Source: an uncultured Bacteriovorax sp.
GTDB lineage: Bacteria > Bdellovibrionota > Bacteriovoracia > Bacteriovoracales > Bacteriovoracaceae
NCBI GenBank assembly: GCA_946480715.1
Contig: CAMLKK010000065.1
Location: 1 to 11,111 of the forward strand
Length of the DNA: 11,111 nt
Direction of reading: 5' to 3'
The position numbers and the translations under genes are program-made. Position 1 is the first letter of the stretch, and every line of letters starts with the position of its first letter. Shown piece after piece: positions 1 to 6,520 of the stretch. The notes under the pieces are model-generated. The model saw only the letters and a list, made by a program, of their open reading frames with translations, did no database searches and was not told where the DNA came from.

Positions 1-132
1 GAAGTCAGTGGTAAACACGACTCCGATCCTCTGTTAAAAGCATTGTCAGAAAATAATAAAACAGTTTCTATCGAAGGCCTTGGCGTTGTCTGGTATGATC
101 AAGGTCACATTTATTGCCTTTCTTCCCTTTAA
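1..132 (+). CDS. C-terminal end of an unidentified protein (5' partial)
   Basis: Frame 1 is open from the first base to a TAA at 130-132 and gives the last 43 residues of a protein, ending in GVVWYDQGHIYCLSSL. The stop is only 13 bases before the tldD start, and the tldD Shine-Dalgarno sits in that gap, so the two genes are probably co-transcribed. The fragment has no motif that I recognise and is too short to assign to a family. It is called coding because the frame is open, uses the same AT-leaning codons as its neighbours and has operon-like spacing. The start and most of the gene lie outside the window. Confidence 0.65.
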   Translation, partial: EVSGKHDSDPLLKALSENNKTVSIEGLGVVWYDQGHIYCLSSL

Positions 133-145
133 ATAAGGAGCCCCA

Positions 146-1510
146 ATGGATATCAAGTCAGTCATGGATCAGCTCAAGCTGGATTCGTACCAATGTCATT
201 TTATCGATGTAAGAGTAGAGCGCACGCAATCAACTGGTTGCATGTTTCAAAACGGAGAACTTACCGGTGCAACGGAAAGACCTGTTCTCGGTGCATTTAT
301 TCGACTTCACCATAACAATATGTGGTTTTATGCTTCAACAACTTCCGTTTTAAATCTTGATGCTGAAATTAAAAAATTAGCAGCACAAGCTCATGCTCAT
401 CCTAAAACGGCTTCAAGTTATAAACTTCCAACGAACAATGGAAAACATCATCTTATTTCTAAGAGTAATGATGCCTTTTCGAAAATTGGCCTAGAGAAAA
501 AAGTTGCTCTTGTTGAGCGCTATCTTCCTCTGCTACAAAAGATTGAAAATCTAACAGAATCAAGAATCCGTTACACAGATCTTTATAAAGAAAAGTTTTA
601 TAAATCTTCAGTTGGAACTGAATTCTCTTATGACTTCAATCAAGGTGGATTCTACTTTGGCTGCGTTTTAAAAAAAGGCGAACAACTTTTTGATGATGCT
701 TATAGAAAATATGTTTCAACATTTGCTGCCCTTGATGGTTTAGAAAAAAACATCATTGCTTATTTTGAAGAAGCTCAAAAGTTTCTTACGGCCAATACAG
801 CGACACCTGGAAAATATAAAGTCGTTCTCTCGCCGGAAATAACGGGAGTCTTTACGCACGAATCTTTCGGTCATAAGTCGGAAGCGGATTTCATGATGGG
901 AGATCCAGAAGCAACAAAAGAGTGGCAATTAGGAAGTGTGATTGGTTCATCTTGTTTATCAATCGTGGATTATGGAAGCCACGACAATACATCAGGGTTT
1001 TGCCCGATTGATGATGAAGGAACACTGGCCCAGAAAAACTATCTCATTAAAGAAGGTGTTCTTACAGGAAGACTGCATTCTACACATACTGCAGATGTGC
1101 TTGGAGAAAAACCAACAGGAAATGCACGCGCGCTCAATTTTGAATTCGAACCTATTGTCCGCATGACTTCAACTTATATCGAAGGTGGAAAAACTCCATA
1201 TAAAGATCTGCTCAAAATGGCAGAAGGTGGAATTTACATCGAAAACTTTAAACATGGTTCGGGTGGAAGTACGTTTACAATTGCTCCGGTCCGCGCCTAC
1301 AAAATTAAAGATGGGAAGTTAGCAGAGCCTGTACTTGTGTCTGTTCTTTCGGGTTCAGTTTTTGAAACGCTTAAAAAAATTGAAGCTTGTGGAGATGATT
1401 TCCATCTGGAAAGTTCAGCCTTCGGCGGTTGTGGAAAGATGGAGCAATCTCCACTTCCAGTAGCAGATGGTGGACCTTCAATTCTCGTCAGCGAAATGCA
1501 AATCAGTTAA
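146..1510 (+). CDS. tldD: TldD family zinc metallopeptidase
   Basis: This is the catalytic subunit of the TldD/TldE heterodimeric protease, a cytosolic zinc peptidase that degrades unfolded or small peptides. In E. coli it trims microcin B17 and removes CcdA. The HExxxH motif is present as HESFGH at residues 238-243, followed by KSEAD as in the family. The expected third zinc ligand is the Cys at about 429 in GGCGKMEQ near the C-terminus. The Gly-rich segment HGSGGSTFTIAP before it is also typical. At 454 residues it is slightly shorter than E. coli TldD. The ATG at 146 has AAGGAG seven bases upstream. The tldE gene follows 15 bases downstream, so both subunits should be made together. All visible catalytic residues are intact. 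The family call is firm; the natural substrate cannot be inferred from context. Confidence 0.93.
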   Translation: MDIKSVMDQLKLDSYQCHFIDVRVERTQSTGCMFQNGELTGATERPVLGAFIRLHHNNMWFYASTTSVLNLDAEIKKLAAQAHAHPKTASSYKLPTNNGKHHLISKSNDAFSKIGLEKKVALVERYLPLLQKIENLTESRIRYTDLYKEKFYKSSVGTEFSYDFNQGGFYFGCVLKKGEQLFDDAYRKYVSTFAALDGLEKNIIAYFEEAQKFLTANTATPGKYKVVLSPEITGVFTHESFGHKSEADFMMGDPEATKEWQLGSVIGSSCLSIVDYGSHDNTSGFCPIDDEGTLAQKNYLIKEGVLTGRLHSTHTADVLGEKPTGNARALNFEFEPIVRMTSTYIEGGKTPYKDLLKMAEGGIYIENFKHGSGGSTFTIAPVRAYKIKDGKLAEPVLVSVLSGSVFETLKKIEACGDDFHLESSAFGGCGKMEQSPLPVADGGPSILVSEMQIS

Positions 1511-1525
1511 TCAAGGAAAAGCAAA

Positions 1526-2758
1526 ATGAAATATGATTTATTAACAATTAAAGAAGAGTCGCTTTCCGTTGAAGTTGTTAACGGAAAGATCAATTCATAC
1601 CGTAACAAAAACATCACAAAAAAAGGTGTTCGCCTTTTTGAAAATGGAAAAATTTATTCAACGTCGGCCGTGGGTGAAATCAGCGACGCCGAAGTCCTAA
1701 AAAAAGCAGAACAAACAAAGAGCGTAGGAATTCCTTACGACTATGAACGTCCCAAGTTCAATGACATGACAATTCACGATGAAGAGAGTTTTAAACAACC
1801 TCTTTCAGCTATTGAAACAAGCATTCATCATTCACTGGACGCGATCAAACACCTCGACAAGTTTGTTTTCAACGGAAAATTCCAGCGCACGATCAATACT
1901 GTGACGTTACGAAATGAAGAGGGAAAAACGTTAGAGAGAAAGTTTGGAACTAATGAAATGTTCTATCTCTATAAACAAATCGGATCGCCAAATCTTCTAG
2001 ATGGATTCATCGAAGATGGTGGTAGAGAACTCAACATGAGTGACGTTCTCGCTACGAACCTTCCCTACATTGAAGCCTATCCTAATCTAATTGAATTCAA
2101 GGCCGGAAAATATCCCGTCATTTTTCACAGTCCTGGTCAATTACTAGGAAAGTTGTCAGAGTCTCTGCGCGCGGAAAAATACTGCCAGGGATCTGCTCTT
2201 TACAGTGGGAAACTGAACGAGAAGATCTTCAGCGATAAGTTTTCGTTATACGACGTGAACTATTCACCTGAGCATTCTCTCTACCGTAAATTTGATGAAG
2301 AGGGGACAGTCCGCGCTCAAAGCACGCTTCCTCTAATCGAAAATGGAGTATTTAAAAAAGTTATTGCCGATCTTAGAACGGCAAAAAAATATGGAGTGGA
2401 GGCCACTGGAAACGGTGTTCGTTCATTCGACTCATCGGTCATGACATCATTCAATGGACTCATGATCGGCAAAGGATCAAGAAGTACTCAAGCGATACTC
2501 AACGATCTTCCAGAATGCATTGTCGTTTTCATGGGAGACGGTGGAGACTTCACCGATAAAGGTGATTTCTCAACTCCATTACAGCTTGCTTACCTGGTGA
2601 GAAATGGAAAAATTGTGGGACGTCTTCCGCAATTAACAGTGAAGACCACGACAGCTGAAATGTTCGGTTCACGTTTGATTGAAATTGGAAATGACGGATT
2701 CCAGAAAGGTCATATGCAGCCTTCAGTGTTTACGGAAATGGATGTCTACCTCAACTAA
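1526..2758 (+). CDS. tldE: TldE/PmbA family protein, non-catalytic partner of TldD
   Basis: This is the second subunit of the TldD/TldE protease. Homologues share the TldD fold but lack the zinc motif and help form the chamber that threads peptides into the TldD active site. No HExxxH is present here, as expected. Family-type features include the segment KYPVIFHSPGQLLGKLSESL in the middle, the FDEEGT segment, and the C-terminal run MGDGGDFTDKGDFSTPLQLA followed by GKIVGRLPQLTVKTTT. At 410 residues it is shorter than E. coli PmbA (about 450). The ATG at 1526 is preceded by AAGGAAA with normal spacing, 15 bases after tldD. Its last 17 bases overlap the likely start of the next gene, so translation of the two is probably coupled. 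The family call is strong. Confidence 0.9.
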   Translation: MKYDLLTIKEESLSVEVVNGKINSYRNKNITKKGVRLFENGKIYSTSAVGEISDAEVLKKAEQTKSVGIPYDYERPKFNDMTIHDEESFKQPLSAIETSIHHSLDAIKHLDKFVFNGKFQRTINTVTLRNEEGKTLERKFGTNEMFYLYKQIGSPNLLDGFIEDGGRELNMSDVLATNLPYIEAYPNLIEFKAGKYPVIFHSPGQLLGKLSESLRAEKYCQGSALYSGKLNEKIFSDKFSLYDVNYSPEHSLYRKFDEEGTVRAQSTLPLIENGVFKKVIADLRTAKKYGVEATGNGVRSFDSSVMTSFNGLMIGKGSRSTQAILNDLPECIVVFMGDGGDFTDKGDFSTPLQLAYLVRNGKIVGRLPQLTVKTTTAEMFGSRLIEIGNDGFQKGHMQPSVFTEMDVYLN

Positions 2759-3176
2759 CCGACCACAAATTAATTTCGTGAACAAGGAACAATCAGGACA
2801 TCCTGATTTGTTTCCTGGGATCGATTTACTTCGTAGTAAATCAGAAGCGCTTTGGATCGATGAAGCCTGTCTCTTAAAATACAATCCCGTTCTTCAAATT
2901 CCCAACATTGATCCGCGAAAACAGCCCTTGCGTCTCGTGTGGATGCAACTTAAAAACATAAATTTTGCTTTGAATTTTTTCAGTGATGAATTCAAAAGAA
3001 ATACAGTTGTTCTCGCCGGTGACCAGGACATTCGTGAGAATGAAGATATTGATTACGAGCTGGAGAAAAGAGGAATTGCACTTCTTATGCGTGGTGATTT
3101 AGAGAGCGCACTGAAAAGTTTAAATAGTTTAAAAATCAAATCGATTCTTGTTGAAAGCGGAAGCGATCTCTTTTAA
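2742..3176 (+). CDS. RibD C-terminal (reductase) domain-like protein, truncated at the C-terminus
   Basis: This 144-residue protein appears to follow the order of conserved blocks in the RibD_C domain, the dihydrofolate-reductase-like domain that reduces a pyrimidine intermediate of riboflavin synthesis. It opens with RPQINFV like the first strand, and continues with LRSKSEALWIDEACLLKYNP, resembling the 'LRa.sDAi.vG..T...D.P.L' block. Then come PRKQPLRLVW (like 'r.PlRVVlD') and SLKIKSILVESGSDLF (like 'gi.siLvEGGa.l'). The usual SLDG is not present, EGG has become ESG, and the protein stops where family members continue for tens of residues. The frame stays open upstream to 2679, but ATG 2742, in the last codons of tldE with GGAAA just upstream, fits a coupled start. 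Nothing places it firmly in riboflavin synthesis. It may be a repurposed or decaying domain. The assignment comes from reading blocks by eye. Confidence 0.5.
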   Translation: MSTSTNRPQINFVNKEQSGHPDLFPGIDLLRSKSEALWIDEACLLKYNPVLQIPNIDPRKQPLRLVWMQLKNINFALNFFSDEFKRNTVVLAGDQDIRENEDIDYELEKRGIALLMRGDLESALKSLNSLKIKSILVESGSDLF

Positions 3177-4510
3177 GTAAAAAGGCGCAATAGCAGTTTA
3201 AGTTTCGTTTCGAAATCAACTTGATGAAAATAAGTTGAAAACAGTGAACGTAAGAATAAAAACATCACGAAGTAGATTGCATTGGTGATCCATAACCATT
3301 GAGTCGTCTTTTTATTTCTACGTTTGCGGGCTTCAGCAATTGCACAAAAAAGCGCAATCGTAAAAAAATAAGTAAATGAATTCCATGAAAACAGCATAGT
3401 GAAGATACTGCGATCAGTGAACTGTTGAATGTATGCAAAATCTTTGAGCGCATGAAAACAATATCCGCCTACAAATACGCCCAAAAATGTAGCGAAGGGG
3501 ATATGCCACGCTGAACGCTTTTTAAAAAGAAGCTGCAACAAGTGATAAAACTCTACAGTGAACAGGCGATAAATAATGAGCGCATAATAATAAAAGAGTT
3601 TGAAGAGAAAGCTGGGCCAGTTTTTGGCCGTCATAAAATTGGAAAATGGGAGAGAAAAACGCCAACCCATCATCAGACCTGGTATGACAAATATCATTGA
3701 GTCCAAAAAGATGTGTTTGATGATTCCGCGAAAAAGATCATTGGCGAGAAAACATCCAAACAATTCACCTCTTGTGAAGGCTTCCGGTGGGGCCAGTGTT
3801 GTCAAAGTGCTGTGGCAAACGAGGTTATAAGAATAACTATTAACCACAACAGTTGATGAAAGAAGACCAGTGATCTGATAGAAAATTTGATTGTAGATAA
3901 TGAGACCAGCAATCGTGATGGCTGAAAGAATTCCGCCCCATTTAAAGCCTTCATGCAGACTGACTTCATAACGATCGAGTTTGAAAGATTCACGAAACAT
4001 GGCCGATGGTGCGACAAGACCGGCCACAGTATCTTTTAAACTGACTGTCGAATATTGATATTCGAGTGCGAGTAAAAAAGTAATCCAGTATTTTTTAGCA
4101 ACAAGACTCAATACCGTAGCTACAGGATGAAAACTTGATAATCGAAACGATTCCACAATGAGAATGACTCCGCCGATAATAAAGGGGAGAGTGAATGCTT
4201 TCGCTTTTTTACGAACTGAAGAAAGAAAGTAGGCGATAGATATGAGTAGAGCAAGGGCACTAAGAGCAATAAGTGGTGCTTGCCAATAAGAAGCAGAACC
4301 ACGAAGAAAAACGTTTGTCGTTTCAAATGGTGTAACGAGCAGCATGCTCCAGTTCACATCAAGACAGAAACATAACAAAAGCATCCAAGGTGTATAACGA
4401 CGATTAAAAAAAAGTATGAACAGAGGAGCAACGGCCAATGTTAATTGCCAATTGTCAGAGAGGACGAGATAAAGCAAATAGGTACAATAGGCCATCAATT
4501 TTAAGAGCAT
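3173..4510 (-). CDS. Polytopic inner-membrane protein of unknown function, possibly MBOAT-like
   Basis: The 445-residue product is very hydrophobic, with roughly 10-12 membrane segments. Approximate positions are 5-17, 22-36, 41-50, 77-97, 107-120, 134-149, 192-212, 263-282, 300-316, 337-355, 375-394 and 405-424. I do not recognise it with confidence. The stretch GLMMGWRFSLPFSNF (about 278-292) and a later GGYCFH (348-353) loosely recall the 'GfRlpenF' and 'GGlWHG' segments of MBOAT O-acyltransferases such as AlgI, but the usual WHxS block is absent. It is transcribed divergently from the dctP-like gene and overlaps the stop of the RibD-like gene by 4 bases tail to tail. No clear Shine-Dalgarno precedes the ATG at 4510, and the next in-frame ATG (4495) lacks one too, so the exact start is uncertain. 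Confidence 0.8.
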   Translation of the reverse strand: MLLKLMAYCTYLLYLVLSDNWQLTLAVAPLFILFFNRRYTPWMLLLCFCLDVNWSMLLVTPFETTNVFLRGSASYWQAPLIALSALALLISIAYFLSSVRKKAKAFTLPFIIGGVILIVESFRLSSFHPVATVLSLVAKKYWITFLLALEYQYSTVSLKDTVAGLVAPSAMFRESFKLDRYEVSLHEGFKWGGILSAITIAGLIIYNQIFYQITGLLSSTVVVNSYSYNLVCHSTLTTLAPPEAFTRGELFGCFLANDLFRGIIKHIFLDSMIFVIPGLMMGWRFSLPFSNFMTAKNWPSFLFKLFYYYALIIYRLFTVEFYHLLQLLFKKRSAWHIPFATFLGVFVGGYCFHALKDFAYIQQFTDRSIFTMLFSWNSFTYFFTIALFCAIAEARKRRNKKTTQWLWITNAIYFVMFLFLRSLFSTYFHQVDFETKLKLLLRLFT

Positions 4511-4516
4511 GAATTA

Positions 4517-4545
4517 AGGGTAACGGTGTGCTGAATTTGTGTCAA
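4517..4545 (-). promoter_or_regulatory. Possible weak promoter for the membrane-protein gene
   Basis: Reading the minus strand, TTGACA (plus-strand 4540-4545) is a perfect -35 box. It is followed after 17 bases by TACCCT (4517-4522), which matches only half of the -10 consensus. Initiation here would leave almost no leader before the ATG at 4510, in line with the missing Shine-Dalgarno. The poor -10 box makes this tentative. Confidence 0.25.
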
Positions 4546-4563
4546 ATGAGTATGACGACAATA

Positions 4564-4613
4564 GATGGCACTTTCGAGGAGGGATCTTCTCTGCGAAATC
4601 CCTATGTGCCATC
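4564..4613. repeat. Inverted repeat / potential long hairpin in the divergent intergenic region
   Basis: GATGGCAC (4564-4571) and GTGCCATC (4606-4613) form a perfect 8-bp inverted repeat with a 34-base interval. Inside it are two alternative inner pairings. One is AGGGAT (4580-4585) with ATCCCT (4598-4603). The other is TTTCG (4572-4576) with CGAAA (4594-4598). It lies just upstream of the -35 box of the dctP-like gene, between two divergent genes. It could be a regulator-binding region or a structured RNA. No U-tract follows on either strand, so it does not look like a terminator. Confidence 0.55.
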
Positions 4614-4627
4614 CAAAAGGCGTACTA

Positions 4628-4656
4628 TTGACACTCATCCAGTAGCACTTGATAAT
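4628..4656 (+). promoter_or_regulatory. Near-consensus sigma70-type promoter of the dctP-like gene
   Basis: TTGACA at 4628-4633 is a perfect -35 box, followed by an exactly 17-base spacer and GATAAT at 4651-4656, one base from the -10 consensus. Transcription would start near 4662-4664. That leaves a leader of about 20 bases carrying GGAG (4674-4677) before the ATG at 4684. It also rules out the in-frame codons further upstream as the start, and leaves the ATG at 4666 almost without a leader. This is the best promoter in the window and suggests strong expression. Confidence 0.75.
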
Positions 4657-4683
4657 AGAAGGATAATGTTCCTGGAGAAAACT

Positions 4684-5655
4684 ATGATCAAAAAAACAGT
4701 CCTTGGTTTTACACTAATGTGTGCATCTTCATTGATGGCCGCAGAACAAACTCATACGATCCGTTGGGTTCTTGCTCACCAGCCAGCACGCGTTTTTGAA
4801 AGGGCCGCAAAACACTTTCAAGCAGAAGTGGATAAAAATTCGAACGGAAGAATCAAGGTTGAGATCGTAGGTCTTGATGGAAAATTTGAAGCACTTACTC
4901 CGCATGATGCTTTCAAAAAAGTTCAGAAAGGCGATTTTGAAATGGCCCAAACATATACAACATTTTTAGGTCACCATGAGCGTTCACTGCGCGTATTGGA
5001 TCTACCTTTTCTTTTCAGAGATCACACTCACGCATCTAAAGTTCTTGATGGAGAGATCGGAAAAAATATTCTTAGTGGTCTTTCTAAAACTGGTGTTAAA
5101 GGTCTTGCCTTCACTTACTCTGGTGGATACAGAATCATTCCAACGAAAGATAAGCCGATCAGCAAAATGAGTGACTTCAAAGGAATGAAAATTAAGATTC
5201 CTGAAAGCCCGGTTGCTGCTGCTTATTTAAAAGAACTTGGAGCTAAACCAATTCAACTTCAAGATGATAAACATTTTGAGCGTGGAGCAGAAGGTTTCGA
5301 GACAACTTACGCTCGTCTTGAAAACATCAAAGGTGCTGGCCCTCAATATATCAATGAAACGAGTCACTCACTCTTTCTAACATCTATCCTCATCAACAAA
5401 AAGTTTTACGATTCACTTCCGCAAGATCTTCAGAAAATCGTAGCTGATTCAGTTCGCGAAACGGCTAAACTTGAAAGAGAAGATTCAATTCGCGATGGAC
5501 AAACAGCTAAAGCGGCATACGAATCAAAGGGTGTAAAAGTCATTTCGATGGATGAAGCTGAAGTCGCTAAAATGAAAGCAGCAGCTGAAAAAACACAAGA
5601 GAAATTCAAGAACTATTTCCCGGCCAATCTAATCAGTGAAATTAAGAATCAATAA
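4684..5655 (+). CDS. DctP-type (TRAP) periplasmic solute-binding protein, orphan
   Basis: This 323-residue exported protein belongs to the DctP family, the extracytoplasmic binding subunits of TRAP transporters. The start MIKKTVLGFTLMCASSLMA is a Sec signal peptide, with cleavage likely after residue 19 or 20. Family hallmarks follow: RVLDLPFLFRDHTHASKVLDG (103-123), GGYRIIPTKDKPI (147-159) and DFKGMKIKIPESP (164-176). The carboxylate-clamping Arg of the usual 'GxKxR' motif is Lys here (171), and the usual DGQENP region reads GAEGFETTYA (201-210), so the ligand may not be a standard TRAP carboxylate. No DctQ or DctM membrane subunit is encoded nearby. ATG 4684 is preferred because it has GGAG six bases upstream, a clean signal peptide and a strong promoter just before it; ATG 4666 is an alternative. 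A terminator follows the stop directly. Confidence 0.85.
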   Translation: MIKKTVLGFTLMCASSLMAAEQTHTIRWVLAHQPARVFERAAKHFQAEVDKNSNGRIKVEIVGLDGKFEALTPHDAFKKVQKGDFEMAQTYTTFLGHHERSLRVLDLPFLFRDHTHASKVLDGEIGKNILSGLSKTGVKGLAFTYSGGYRIIPTKDKPISKMSDFKGMKIKIPESPVAAAYLKELGAKPIQLQDDKHFERGAEGFETTYARLENIKGAGPQYINETSHSLFLTSILINKKFYDSLPQDLQKIVADSVRETAKLEREDSIRDGQTAKAAYESKGVKVISMDEAEVAKMKAAAEKTQEKFKNYFPANLISEIKNQ

Positions 5656-6520
5656 TCAAAAAATGGCCCTGATCTTCGGGGCCTTTTTTTTATCACTCAC
5701 ATTCAGCTCATGCACTAAAGTCCAATTATCAGACTGTCAAAAAATAACTTCGCTTGGACTCGTTAACATTCCGAACTGTTCTCACAATAAAGTTCGCTAT
5801 AACGAATTAGGTTTTGTATCAGAACCTCGTTTACCCGCAGATCACACCCGCATTTTACTTCTTGGTGATGAAGTGCTTGCTGGAGAAAATCTAAAACCAG
5901 AAGAAAGAATTAATTTTCGACTGAAAGAAAAAATTGAAGCGTCGTCTGATAAAAAAGTCGAAGTTATCAACGGTGGTTCTAGAAATGTGAGCTCTGCTAA
6001 TCTTGCCCGAAATTTTTCTCGTTATATAAAACACTACCAACCACAAATTGTTATTTACCTGATTAACGGCAGCCAGCAAGTAGGACGTGATATCTTTATG
6101 CCTCGTCAGGAAAACGCCTTATGTCCGGTTTGGGACCTGCTTACGCTGGCCCCTGGATCTGATCAGCAGTATTGGATAAAAACTCTTAATGCCGTTAAAA
6201 CAATTGAAGCTCAGGCCCAGGTAGCGGGTGTAAAAACGCTTTTTGCCTGGATTGATGAAGGTCTGAAATCCAAAATCGTTCTGGAGCAGTTACCAGGTTG
6301 TGAGTGGCCAAAAAGGCTCGTGCGTCCTCTTGATAAGAATCTCTATGATCTTATGGAAACGGCCGCTCGTAATGATGTAGAGATTTTAAATTCAGTTGCT
6401 TTTGTTGACTCTAAAAGACGAGCGAAGTGGGGAATAGTTCCTATGAACTATCGACAGCAGCACTACAATCTGTTGCTCACTGAAATTCTTGTTCCGTGGG
6501 TTTTAGGAATTATGGATTAG
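5636..6520 (+). CDS. SGNH-hydrolase-like lipoprotein with altered catalytic motifs
   Basis: The 294-residue product starts (GTG 5636) with a basic segment, a hydrophobic stretch and LTFSSC, a plausible lipobox with Cys26 as the lipidated residue. The body resembles an SGNH/GDSL fold. ILLLGDEVLAG (73-83) occupies block I, VINGGSRNVSSANLARNF (110-127) block II, and YQPQIVIYLINGS (134-146) block III. The nucleophile Ser of GDS is Glu79, block III reads NGS rather than ND, and no clear C-terminal DxxH is present, although His276 occurs in QQHYN. Ordinary esterase activity is therefore doubtful. GTG 5636 overlaps the end of the dctP-like gene by 20 bases and supplies the charged n-region; ATG 5663 is the alternative. 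Neither has a good Shine-Dalgarno. The first codons contain the dctP terminator, so expression probably depends on read-through. The 3' end overlaps the convergent gene by 11 bases. Confidence 0.75.
   Translation: MKLRINNQKMALIFGAFFLSLTFSSCTKVQLSDCQKITSLGLVNIPNCSHNKVRYNELGFVSEPRLPADHTRILLLGDEVLAGENLKPEERINFRLKEKIEASSDKKVEVINGGSRNVSSANLARNFSRYIKHYQPQIVIYLINGSQQVGRDIFMPRQENALCPVWDLLTLAPGSDQQYWIKTLNAVKTIEAQAQVAGVKTLFAWIDEGLKSKIVLEQLPGCEWPKRLVRPLDKNLYDLMETAARNDVEILNSVAFVDSKRRAKWGIVPMNYRQQHYNLLLTEILVPWVLGIMD
5658..5691 (+). terminator. Rho-independent terminator of the dctP-like gene, inside the next ORF
   Basis: AAAAAA (5658-5663) is followed by a hairpin formed by GGCCCTGA (5665-5672) and TTCGGGGCC (5675-5683). 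The stem has up to 8 pairs including one U-G, with a tiny TCT loop, and is followed by eight T residues (5684-5691). It begins only a few bases after the dctP-like stop codon (5653-5655). The element lies within the signal-peptide codons of the downstream lipoprotein gene, where the T-tract encodes Phe-Phe-Leu. Confidence 0.85.

Noticed and set aside
942..1166. Overlapping 74-codon ORF inside tldD, and similar ORFs antisense to yebC, the GNAT and the ABC-F gene
   Set aside because: They lie fully inside strongly assigned genes and show no family features or translation signals of their own.
2679..2741. Upstream 21 codons of the RibD-like ORF
   Set aside because: They lie wholly inside tldE in another frame; ATG 2742 has better spacing to a Shine-Dalgarno-like site and starts near the first conserved block.
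146..3176. tldD-tldE cluster as a RiPP (modified peptide) biosynthesis locus
   Set aside because: No precursor peptide, modification enzyme or exporter gene is visible; TldD/TldE occur widely as general peptidases.
4528..4683. N-terminal extension of 52 codons on the dctP-like ORF
   Set aside because: It runs through the inverted repeat and the promoter, lacks a Shine-Dalgarno at its ATG, and would bury the signal peptide; ATG 4684 fits all signals.
4666..4683. ATG 4666 with GAAGGA upstream as start of the dctP-like protein
   Set aside because: The predicted transcription start is only a few bases before it, and it would add Glu to the n-region of the signal peptide; kept as an alternative only.
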